Origin: Coccinella septempunctata
Lineage: Eukaryota > Arthropoda > Insecta > Coleoptera > Coccinellidae
Assembly (NCBI RefSeq): GCF_907165205.1
Contig: NC_058194.1
Span: 6,237,730 to 6,301,729, forward strand
Reading direction: 5' to 3'
Length of the DNA: 64,000 nt
The position numbers and the translations under genes were made by a program. This document shows positions 1-9,336 of this stretch, piece after piece; the stretch's first letter is position 1, and each line of letters starts with the position of its first letter. The notes under the pieces were generated by a model. That model was not told the origin of the DNA. It made no database searches and worked only from the letters and a program-made list of their open reading frames with translations.

Positions 1-2
1 GT

Positions 3-405
3 GTTCAAAATATTTTAAAAACTGATTTCGCGAGGCTTTCGCTGGCGGAAAAAAGCCGTGTTAAACTGCTGGGTAGACCGACTCCCAATTTAAATTTAAC
101 CCAGGCAGATAAAACTCCAAAACTTCTTACGCAAGACGATTCTCCAGACAAGTGTTTAACAAGTGATAACGTATGGGCAAATCAAGGATTTAAAGATTTG
201 AAGCACCTTAATGAAAAAATTTAGAAGCATGAGCTATCTGCAAAGCATGTAAATTGTTCGACAGAATTAGCTTTTCTGGTTACGACTAATATCGCTGCTC
301 AATTAGATTCAGCTTACCGGAATAATATTATTAAGCACAACGAGCAAGTAGATAAGAACAGGTATGTTTTAAAAGGAATTATAAATTGCATCAAATTTTG
401 CGGAA
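3..405 (+). pseudogene. ZMYM1/DUF4371-type (hAT-related) protein fragment
   Basis: One frame starting at base 3 is open apart from an in-frame TAG at 222-224, up to about base 405. It contains segments typical of the insect zinc finger MYM-type 1-like family: a GFKDLKHL segment near 190-213, AAQLDSAYRNNI near 294-329, and NRYVLKGIINCIKFCG near 357-404, which resembles the start of the DUF4371 domain. Similarity stops after 405 and the frame ends at 456-458. The family derives from hAT transposases. The 5' part lies outside the window, so whether this was a host-like gene or a transposon copy cannot be decided. The stop and abrupt loss of similarity indicate a dead fragment. Confidence 0.55.
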
Positions 406-928
406 AACTGGTTTTAAAATTTCATATTTTTATTATTATTCTAAAAGTAGCCCCCTAGTGAACTAGATCACGAGCCGCCACTGCTGGAGCGTGTCAAACG
501 CGCGCGACAGGACGAAAAATGTGCCTGCTACGCAGTAGCCAAGCTGGTGTACACTAGCAAAGAGGTCTCTTTGACACTAGGTCGAAGAACTCACAGCAAA
601 CTGTTTGGGTTGACCTATCAATCCTGAAACCATGTTGGCGGCTGGATAATATGGAATGCATTGTCATATGATTACACATGCGACCATGTATTATCCTCTA
701 GATAATTTTTGATAACTGGCTTAAGATGGAGATAGGTATGTAATTGATTATATCATTGGTATGTTCCCTTTATAAATAGGAATAACCCTTACCAACTTAA
801 GGACAGATGGAAACCTCCCAGAAGACACCGATTCATTCAGCAGGAAGGCGATGGGTTCGAAAACTAGATTCTTGGGCAGAGATCGTTTTAGATCCAGCAC
901 GACTACTATTCTTCAGACTATATATATA
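406..928. other. Non-coding stretch, nothing recognised
   Basis: I see no coding frame, RNA gene or clear repeat here. It separates the ZMYM1-like fragment from repeat copy A. Confidence 0.5.
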
Positions 929-1630
929 CAGAATGGCCATTTGAAAACGAAACAGACGAGATTACAGACGAAATAAATTTTTTCGATAGAAATGCTCGGA
1001 CAGGTCGATTTCTGTTTCGAGGGGGACAACTTAAGATGTAGGTTACGGACGCATAGCGCTTCAACCCTTGCTACTACAACCCTCACCCCCAATTTTTGAA
1101 TAGGGAAGATGAGGTGAGTGATACCTCATTTGAAAGGTATTCTTACACTTCTCAGCACAGTAATTGTTTTTTCATTTTATGCATTAGTTCTCGAAATATT
1201 CTTAACTAAGTATTTGAAAATGAAGTGGTGTTTTCATGGCACTTGTAGTGTTTTTTTGTGAAAAATCGACATTTTGAGCTTCAAAACAACCATGACTGTG
1301 GCTTCCTTCCTCCAATCCACTGACATAGAAATCTTTAATCAAGATGTCGAACAAACAAAGCGTATTGCGAAGGAGCTCAATCTTGCTGAAACTAAATCTA
1401 AATTATCTTCGATATAATTTGCAGTATTTCCAATAACATGCGGTAACACTTGATCGATAGAAATCTCCAAAAAGTCCAAATACGTACATATCTCTAATCA
1501 GATTACCAGGTAAGAAAATCAAATCATTAATGATGCCACAGAAATATTCCAGTCCCAATTCGTGAAACGATTTCCGACTTAATTATGAAGTGTTTTCTCA
1601 GTTGGCTTCAATAATGTTTTCATTTTGTTG
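929..1630 (-). repeat. Unclassified 0.7-kb interspersed repeat, copy A
   Basis: This 702-bp segment is the near-identical reverse complement of 8634-9336 (copy C). In copy C orientation the unit begins CAACAAAATG and ends GGCCACCCTG. The CAGGGTGGCCA terminus (reverse strand) resembles termini of some Tc1/mariner-type MITEs, but I do not see a matching inverted end, so the class stays open. A small ORF begins at 1291 (MTVASFLQ...) on the plus strand and its counterpart in copy C is also open. It is unrecognised and may be chance or captured host sequence. Confidence 0.7.
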
Positions 1631-1711
1631 ATTATTGAATTCATATCTTTTTCAAAAAAATGAGAACCGATAATTTTTTATTTATTACGAACAGATCATT
1701 AAGTTGGCTTA

Positions 1712-1888
1712 CTGATTAGAGATATGTACGTATTTGGACTTTTTGGAGATTTCTATTGATCAAGTGTTACCGCATGTTATTGGAAATACTGCAAATTATA
1801 TCGAAGATAATTTAGATTGAGTTTCAGCAAGATTGAGCTCCTTCGCAATACGCTTTGTTTTCTCGACATCTTGATTAAAGATTTCTAT
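1712..1888 (+). repeat. Partial repeat copy B, inverted relative to copy A
   Basis: About 177 bp match the middle of copy C in direct orientation and are the reverse complement of 1325-1501 in copy A. The two form a large inverted repeat with a spacer of about 210 bp. The repeated block contains the stretch ATATGTACGTATTTGGAC. It could fold into a long hairpin if transcribed. Between 1889 and the jockey target site at 2136 I recognise nothing. Confidence 0.7.
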
Positions 1889-2407
1889 CAGTATCTAAGT
1901 ATCAGTTCGAAAATGACACTGATTACTCTACCTCTAGGTAATCAGTAGCACAAGGTTATCCGCAAAGGTCATATCCCAGCCCCCCCCAACTCTACAAGGA
2001 GCAGATGATGATGTAGCGGTGACTAAGCAGTGCCCTTGGCCCATATCCTTGAATTTCAGGGAGTAGAACAACAAGAGAAGAGTGGGAAGAAACTCAATCG
2101 ATCTGCTATAAAATAAGATGAAAGATCTGCTTACTATTATATTGAGTTTTTTTTTTTTTTGGTGTAGCAGGGGGAAAATCTGCAAACAGACGAACACACC
2201 CTCTCCTGAGGGGGAACAGTGTGGGGATTCTCACTCTCTGAGCTCGAGACCCACTAAAAACCCTTAACTGCTTCTTCATAGGTTCCGGGAATTTTGCCTA
2301 CTAACCAGTTGACTCTTATGGTTTCTGGACTCTCACACGATCATAGTCGTGTTGATATTTGTATGCTGCCTATAACTTTCATAGGTTAAGCTCTTCTTTG
2401 GTTACAT

Positions 2408-5091
2408 TTAAATCCTTAACTGATCTCTGGGTCTTCGGTGGTAGGTTCTTGACCTTCTAGCTTCTTCCGTTGGATCGTAGTCGACTAATCTTCGTAGTTC
2501 CTCATTTGTATGTTGTTTGGCTTTGTCGAATATCCTTTCCGCCTTTCTCTTCATGAATTCTGTAACTGGTTCCCATTCCAAGTCCTTGTAGATTTGTTTG
2601 TTCCTAACAAACCAGGGTACGTCCATTGCCATTCTGAGGAGTTTATTCTCAGTGGCCTGTATTTTCTTGATGTGGGTCTTGGCTGCGAAGCCCCATGCCG
2701 CCGATCCATATGTGAGTTGTGGTCGCGCAATTGTTTTAATCATCGTCAAATTGATGTTCTTATTCATATGACTTCTTCTGCCTATGAGTGGATAAAGTTT
2801 ACTCATTGCAACTGCAGATTTGATGTGGTTTTTCCATGTAAGTCCTCTGTCAAGCGTCACTCCTAGGTATGTTGCTTCATTTTTCCATTCAACCTCTTCT
2901 CCATCAACTTCAAGGTTTTCTTCCATCCTCAATCTTCTCTTTTGCAGTAATATTGCTTGAGTCTTTCTTCCATTGATTTGTATTTTCCATTTGATGCACC
3001 ATTTGAGTAATTCATCTATGGCTTCCTGCAGTCTCCGGTGTATGATCTCTGGGCGTCGATGTCTGAACGCTATTCCTGTGTCATCTGCGTACAAGGTGAG
3101 CATATTTCTAGCATTCTTCGGGATATCATAGACGTATATTACGTAAAGCAGAGGTCCAAGTACCGATCCTTGAGGCACTCCCGCTTCCAATTGTCTGGTT
3201 TGAGAGGTTGCTCCATCTATTTTCACATAAAAGTTTCTATTCCTCAGATAGTTCCTTATAATCTTGCATAGCTTGGTCGAATATCCTGCTTTTTTCATCT
3301 TGTAGATTAGGCCTTCGTGCCATACTCTATCAAAAGCTCTCTCGATATCCATCAGAACCAATCCTGTGGCCTGTTTGGTCTGCATTCCTTCGGTGACGTA
3401 TTCTATGAGCCGTAGTAATTGGAGTTCAGTCGAATGTTCTCGTCGAAATCCAAATTGTTCGGGTGGAATTATCTTCAACATTTCTGTTTCCTCATTCAGC
3501 CTTTTAGCGATAACCCTGACGATTTTTCCTAGTGCTGATAGTAGGCTGATTGGTCTATAATTTTGAGGAAATTTCCGTTCCTTTCCAGGCTTGTTGAAAA
3601 CTATCATTTCTGCAGTTTTCCATCTCTTTGGGTAGTATTCGGTCATCATCACTCCGTTTGTTATATTCGTCAAGGCTGCTATTCCTTTTCTAGGCAATTT
3701 CTTCAACATATAATTCGTTATCCTATCTTCTCCCGGCGCTTTCCTGTTTTTCAATTTCATTATGATTTTTTTGATTTCTGTTGGTGAAGCCGGTTTTGGA
3801 ATGATTTCGGTTTCCGGTGGTTCCATCATCAGTTCTTCGTTTGCCTCCACTTCTTCTTCTAGATCTTCATTGTCATCATCATTTCTGTAATTTATTCTGG
3901 CTTCTCTCTCAATTGAGTCGGCCAGTGCTTCGGCTTTCTCAAGTCTCGTATATACCATTCCGTTTGCTCCATGCAGTGGAGGTATAACTGTCCGTTCTCG
4001 TCGTAAGCGTTTTTGCATTTTCCAAGCCGAGTGATCTATTGTATTCAGTTCCCTTAATCTCTGGTGCCATCTGTTATTACGCAGTTCTGTTAAAGCATTT
4101 TTCAATATCTGGCTATGCTTATTCAGTTTCTTCTTGTCTTCTTCTCTTTTTGTTGTTCTGTAGATTTTTCTGAGTCTTCTGTTCTTTTTTATGAGTTCCT
4201 TTATATCCCTTGGCGTATCTCCGTATGAATGTTTCGGAATTGGTTTCCTTATTCTCTTGGTGCCTTCTTCATAGGCTTCTTTTATTTGATTTTCCAATTT
4301 TTCAACTGCTTCATCTAATTCATCCCGGGTGTTTATTTGGGGAATTTCCGTGATTTTCTCCTGAAGTAAATTCTTATATTTCTCCCAGTCTGTGCGATCC
4401 TTGGTTTGTGTCTCTTCTTCGTTTCTTGGGCCATGTCCCACTATGAATTCTATGGGATTGTAGTCTGAAGTTCCGTCTTCTATTGTATCAATGCTGATTT
4501 CTTCAGTGATGTCTTTCATCACGACAATGTCCAGTACATCGGGTAGTCCATTTACTCTTGGTATGTAGGTCGGTATATCAGGTCCTATTACAACTGCATC
4601 AAGTTTTTCAGCATAAATCTTCAGTCTTCTCCCGTTGGTATTTTCCACTCTACTATTCCATTCCTGCGATTTGCAGTTAAGATCACCAATTATGATTTTA
4701 GGGTGTCTTCCTTCTAGTAGCATTTTTAGATCCTCTTCCAGCTATCCGGTGATTTATAAGTTGAAATAATCTTCACTTGTCCTCGATTAGTATTCACAAT
4801 AATCGATATTGCTTCTACTTCTTGTCCATTGAATATTTGGTCGAAATGGTGATCCATATTCCTTCTAGCCAGTATAGTAACGCCACCTGTGCTGTTAGGT
4901 CTATCATTTCTGTAAATATCGTAATTGGGAAATGCTATCCGAACGTTGGGGTTGAGTCTCGTTTCTTGGAGAGCTATGACATCCGGTCTCTTCTCTTCAA
5001 TCAGTTCTTCGAATTCTGATCTGCGGGCTCTCAATCCTTCGACGTTCCAAGAGACGATTATGAGATTGTTCTTCATCGTCGTGTCAGCCAT
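2408..5091 (-). pseudogene. Jockey-like ORF2: AP-type endonuclease plus reverse transcriptase, one frameshift
   Basis: ORF2 supplies the endonuclease that nicks the target and the reverse transcriptase that primes on it. The N-terminal part (5091-4726) has the apurinic-endonuclease-like motifs SWNVEGL and LQETRL. The frame breaks at 4724-4726 and continues with IIGDLNC and DVLDIVV (residues about 11-70 of the 771-residue part). The reverse transcriptase follows: KAPGEDRI near residue 329, NYRPISLLS near 388, LMDIERAFDRV near 457, GVPQGSVLGPLL near 515 and YADD near 545-548. The catalytic aspartates of motifs A and C are present. Apart from the one frameshift the ORF is open for about 890 codons, so decay is slight. 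Confidence 0.9.
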
Positions 5092-6591
5092 TAAATATTC
5101 TTAATAATTTGCTGCATCTTCTTCTCAATCTCTTTCTCCAGATTCTGCATCATCGTGCTGAGGAGGTTTTTCGTGAACTTATCCAGTTCCTCAGTGATTA
5201 CAGAAATTCCTTTTCTGGTTTCGGCTTTTTTGACGGTTTTTGCCTTTTCCGTCTTTTTCTCTGGTTTCTTCGTCTCTTTGACTGCTTTGGTTGCAGTTTC
5301 CTGGGGTTTCTTCACTTCCGAAGAGTTTTGGGATGGCCTCCGTGTATTTTGTGTTGGCCTCGAGCTGGTCTGGTTCGATCTTGGCGATCTCTTGGTCTTT
5401 TTAGTGACCAATTTCCATTCGCTACATCCCTTGTAGCTGGCTGGATGTCCTTGCTCTCCACAGAGAACACAGGAGGCATTTCGCTCCTCGTTCTCCCTGG
5501 TAAGCGTACACTCCTTGGAGCTGTGATTACCAGAGCATTTCACGCACCTCCATGGAAAAGTGCACTTACTTTGGGCATGTCCATATCGCTGACAGCGGTA
5601 ACATTGTCCAGGCCCGGTCGTCCTTCTCTTAGGTTCAACAACACAGTTCATGTTGTAGAGCCTTCTCACCTCGAAGATACCCTTATTCTGGGTTTTAACC
5701 AGCAATAAGGGCATCGGCTTTTTTGTTTTATTTGAGGTCATCCTTATGACCTCAGCATCGACGATCCCTTGATCCTTGAGGTCGTCAAGGATCGTCGGGA
5801 TATCTGCATCCAGCGGTAGGTATCTCACTACCGCGTAGATTTTCTTTTCTTCCTCCCGTTGAAGAGTGTAAAACTCCCTATTTATTTTATGAAGGAAGTC
5901 CGTCATCCTTCTATGATCATCGGCGGTTTGTGGGACGATTCTTATACCGTCCTTTACTGTCGTCGCTCTTTGGTATTTAATACCGTTTCGCATTAACGCG
6001 TTGGAAATTGACGTCCATTCGGACGTACCTCTCAGGGTGACAGGGGGGATTTTTTCTTTCCTCTCCCCCACTGGAGTGTTTTTCTGTTGAGCTGAGGCTG
6101 TACCCATCGTCGTGATGGGTGGAATTTTACCTTTTTTAGGTATCTCCGTTGCTTTTTTTGCGGTCTCTTCTTCTGAAGATGCACTTTCTTTACGCGCGCG
6201 TTTTGTGGGTGGCGCGTTCTGGGTTTTTGCAACTTGAGTCGCAAAATTTTTCTTCCTTTCCGGTTCTGGAGCTACTTCCTGTTTGGAGGAATTTTTGGGG
6301 ACTGCTACCGGCTTGGCAATTTCTGCAAATGTGGGAGATTTCTGTGCCGAAATGTGTTTTGCAATTTCCGCAAAACTAGGGGATTGAGGCGCTTTATTCT
6401 TATTAACTTCCTCTCAAGAGGCGTATCTCCCCGACCAACTGAGCTACGGTTTCAGTTAATTTATTTATTTGAGCCTTCAATTGCTCATTCTCTTCTTTGA
6501 GCCTTACAAGCTCCTCTGCTTCTCTATCGCTGAATTCTTCGGTGTCCGTAGCTTCCATGTAGGAGCTCTCATTGTCTGAGACCTCCGACAT
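5091..6591 (-). pseudogene. Jockey-like ORF1 (gag, nucleic-acid-binding), one frameshift
   Basis: ORF1 proteins of jockey elements bind the element RNA and form the ribonucleoprotein. The start ATG at 6591-6589 opens MSEVSDNESS, followed by an acidic stretch and a heptad-rich coiled coil (EELVRLKEENEQLKAQINKL). This frame stops at about 6403. The frame then shifts once, and the downstream frame is open without interruption from about 6404 to the stop at 5093-5091, well upstream of its first ATG at 6107. It includes two similar SFAEIAK/TFAEIAK boxes, a basic KRARK motif and three zinc knuckles near 5400-5600: CYRCQRYGHAQSKC, CVKCSGNHSSKEC and CVLCGEQGHPASYKGC. The C-terminus is lysine-rich. 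The stop codon overlaps the ORF2 start as TAATG. Confidence 0.88.
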
Positions 6592-6882
6592 GGCTTTTTG
6601 TCCGTATTGAACTATATAAGGTATTTCTGTGTAATAATGAATATTGGAAATACTCACTAATATGTTACTTCTAAGCTATGTGGCTAAGTTATATATTTTC
6701 TATACTATGAGAAAAATAAATCGACTCACCAGTGATATCCGTGGAACCAGCGATCTTGGGGGTGATCTGGATTCGACACTGAACACACTGAATTTCAACG
6801 AATTTTCGCTCTATAACACATACACTTATAGAACTTACAAAAAACTTCGGAAGTTTCGTAGACGGAATCAAAAATTCCGTAG

Positions 6883-7014
6883 CTTCGCTAGTGTACACTT
6901 TCACTTCGACTTTCTCTTTTACAACACGAGAGATGACGTATCGCACTGCTTCGCTAGTGTACACTTTCACTTCGACTTTCTCTTTTACAACACGAGAGAT
7001 GACGTATCGCACTG
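6883..7014 (-). repeat. Perfect 66-bp tandem duplication in the jockey 5' UTR
   Basis: Bases 6883-6948 and 6949-7014 are identical, giving two head-to-tail copies of a 66-bp unit. On the minus (sense) strand each unit begins CAGTGCGATACGTCATCTCT, which resembles the second half of the 5' repeat of jockey copy 2 (CAGTGCGATACG near 19558). Because 66 is divisible by three, frames on both strands stay open through it, which explains spurious ORFs here. Tandem 5' units in non-LTR elements can duplicate internal promoter sequence. Confidence 0.9.
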
Positions 7015-7026
7015 GTATCATTCAAC

Positions 7027-7060
7027 ACATCTACCTGCTTCAACGTCTCGAGGTGAACTG
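7027..7060 (-). promoter_or_regulatory. Putative internal promoter: initiator at the 5' end plus DPE at +28
   Basis: The element starts CAGTTC. Taking the A at 7059 as +1, the hexamer AGATGT falls at +28 to +33 (7032-7027). It matches the downstream promoter element consensus RGWYVT at the canonical distance. Copy 2 shows the same arrangement with AGACGT. Initiator plus DPE promoters at the very 5' end are established for jockey-type elements, which must carry their promoter downstream of the start site. Confidence 0.65.
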
Positions 7061-7071
7061 ATTATATTGAG

Positions 7072-7650
7072 CGGAGTCTTGCGGACGTCCCCTTCCTGGT
7101 GTATTCCAAATGGTCGACTCGCCCAGCCAAGCCCCGCCCAGCTGGTAGTGTAGGTTTAACACTATGTTTGGACAACGCGGCCTGTATCACGCCTAACACA
7201 GAGCTGTTCAATGAATCCTCTATATCCAGTAATTCTGTGATGTACTGGGTTCTCAATGCAGTTAACAACCGAGTTCAGAGCAGAATCTACTGATTCGCTC
7301 AACTTGTATGCTTGCTGGGAGGGGTGCAGTGGATACGCCGCTAAAGCACCATGCCTGATGCATCTTTCTACTCATCTCTCCAGACTCTTCACTCAAAATG
7401 AAAGTTGATCGCTTTTATATGCGATAGTTTACCAGGTTTGTGTTTTAAAACAGCCCGCATCTTTCTCTATGATAGCAGTATTTGTCATAGAGCCAGACTT
7501 GATCTGAATCGAATAGGTCTAATCGTTAAATCAAGGTGAAGGTGAAAATGATATAATTATGTATTAATTTTCGGTCAATCAATCTATTGAAACTTTTTGA
7601 ACAATCTTGGAGAATGATGAAATATTTCACCCAATTTTATGCATTTTCAG
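7072..7650. other. Non-coding flank downstream of the jockey target site
   Basis: Short frames exist on both strands at 7062-7293, but none shows a recognisable domain. Nothing else is supported. Confidence 0.4.
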
Positions 7651-8142
7651 GTCCACCATTGAAGTTTTCAATTCTTATAGAAATATCTTGGAAGAGAAAA
7701 GGGTTGATCCCGAATTATTCAATGGGCTGGAAATTTTGGAAGCTAAAAGTTGTTTTACGGTTCATGATTTTACAGAAAAAGAAATTTGGAACGCACAGGA
7801 TAACTTGTTGCTAACTTCAAAACTATTAAAAGCAATGGTAAATGCTCCATCAATGAAATTTCAATTCAATGTCAATTATTTCTTTCAAGGTTTCAGTTAT
7901 CAAGGATCACAGTGAATGCTCTCATGAAAAGGATACATCTATCTCGTAAGAATCTTCGTAATTGATTGATGGACTCATAGAAAAATTTTCTTTCAGCAAG
8001 AGCGTTAGTAAATTTACATTGCGACCTTCGAACTATCAATCGATTTCCAAGTCGTAATCCAGATATTTCTTCTTCTTCTACCGAAGATAATGAACAAGGT
8101 CATACTGAAGATGCTGAAAATGACGAATTGATAGAAAAAATG
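7651..8142 (+). other. Three candidate exons of an unrecognised gene (7651-7837, 7890-7945, 8001-8142)
   Basis: Three open blocks are bounded by plausible splice sites and keep one reading frame. Block 1 follows GCATTTTCAG and ends at ATG|GTAAAT. Block 2 follows TCTTTCAAG and ends at TC|GTAAGA. Block 3 follows CAGCAAG (a possible tandem acceptor) and ends at ATG|GTAAGTG. Introns would be about 52 and 55 bp, a normal insect size. The predicted peptide runs through EEKRVDPELFNGLEILEAKS, then VSVIKDHSECSHEKD, then an acidic tail with SSSSTEDNEQ. I do not recognise a domain. It could be part of a host gene, a gene fragment, or chance; the consistent frame and splice sites favour real exons, possibly cut off from the rest. 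Confidence 0.35.
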
Positions 8143-8633
8143 GTAAGTGTGTCCCACTTTTATATGAAATGCATATACATATGAAATAAATACAAAATTT
8201 TTTATAGATTTGTATTGAATTGGGTGGCCAAAACTTTTGCACCCTTGTAGATTAAGAGGTGGAGGAAAAAATAATGTTGTTTTCGAGTTTTGCTTCGAAA
8301 TTATCATTTGTGCAGTTTCAACTTTGGTCCCTATGTTCAGGGCTCCGGTGGTGATAGGGATGAAACAGCGGAGCAGCCGTTTCAGGGATCTCATTTAAGC
8401 GGTAGCCGTTTAATATTACATCTTACACCATGAATTGAAAAACGTCCTGGTTGTTTTCAATATATATACTCGTATGATCGTCGGGATTCTAAAAAGAAGG
8501 GAATCACATAGTACACCACCTATTTCTCATTCGCATACTATTGCGAGGTAAACCTATTTTTGTCTCGCCGATATAGCACTAGGCGGTGGTTCGAACCCAG
8601 TTCACTAAACTCGTTTCTAGTCATTCTTTTCAT
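8143..8633. other. Non-coding stretch
   Basis: No coding frame is recognised. A GGTTCGAACCC string near 8589 resembles a tRNA B box, but no tRNA fold or correctly spaced A box accompanies it. Confidence 0.4.
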
Positions 8634-9336
8634 CAACAAAATGAAAACATTATTGAAGCCAACTGAGAAATCACTTCATAATTAAGTCGGAAATCGTTTC
8701 ACGAATTGGGACTGGAATATTTCTGTGGCATCATTAATGATTTGATTTTCTTACCGGGTAATCTGATTAGAGATATGTACGTATTTGGACTTTTTGGAGA
8801 TTTCTATCGATCAAGTGTTACCGCATGTTATTGGAAATACTACAAATAATATCGAAGATAATTTAGATTGAGTTTCAGCAAGATTGAGCTCCTTCGCAAT
8901 ACGCTTTGTTTGTTCGACATCTTGATTAAAGATTTCTATGTCAGTGGATTGGAGGAAGGAAGCCACAGTCATGGTTGTTTTGAAGCTCAAAATGTCGATT
9001 TTTCACAAAAAAACACTACAAGTGCCATGAAAACACCACTTCATTTTCAAATACTTAGTTAAGAATATTTCGAGAACTAATGCATAAAATGAAAAAACAA
9101 TTAATGTGCTGAAATCAGTGTAAAAATACCTTTCAAATGAGGTATCACTCACCTTATCTTCCCTATTCAAAAATTAGGGGTGAGGGTTGTAGTAGCAAGG
9201 GTTGAAGCGCTCTGCGTCCGTAACCTACATCTTAAGTTGTCCCCCTCGAAACAGAAATCGACCTGTCCGAGCATTTCTTTCGAAAAAATTTATTTCGTCT
9301 GTAATCTCGTCTGTTTCGTTTTCAAATGGCCACCCT
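8634..9336 (+). repeat. Unclassified 0.7-kb interspersed repeat, copy C
   Basis: This 703-bp unit runs from CAACAAAATG to GGCCACCCTG and is repeated as a reverse complement at 929-1630. Conservation extends across the whole unit and stops at both ends, so these are element boundaries. I found no clear terminal inverted repeat or target duplication. Confidence 0.7.

Larger units (their letters stand above)
2147..7060 (-). mobile_element. Full-length jockey-like non-LTR retrotransposon, copy 1
   Basis: The element lies on the minus strand and is bounded by an exact 11-bp target duplication, ATTATATTGAG, at 2136-2146 and 7061-7071. Its 3' end is a poly(A) tail (T tract at 2147-2160) and its 5' end starts CAGTTCACC at 7060. 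It carries a 5' UTR with a 66-bp tandem duplication, ORF1 (gag with coiled coil and three zinc knuckles), ORF2 (endonuclease plus reverse transcriptase) and a short 3' UTR (2160-2407). This order, the poly(A) tail, the zinc-knuckle pattern and the YADD reverse transcriptase fit the jockey clade. Two single frameshifts (near 6404 and near 4724) inactivate it. A second copy at 19513-27455 allows each part to be compared. Confidence 0.9.

Noticed and set aside
1934..2197. 87-residue minus-strand ORF
   Set aside because: It spans the jockey poly(A) tail and target duplication, so it joins unrelated sequences.
5109..5708. 199-residue plus-strand ORF
   Set aside because: It lies opposite the lysine-rich end of jockey ORF1 and has no domain; it is a shadow of the true gene.
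8580..8600. tRNA or SINE suggested by GGTTCGAACCC
   Set aside because: No cloverleaf, no properly spaced A box and no SINE-like tail could be found around this B-box-like string.
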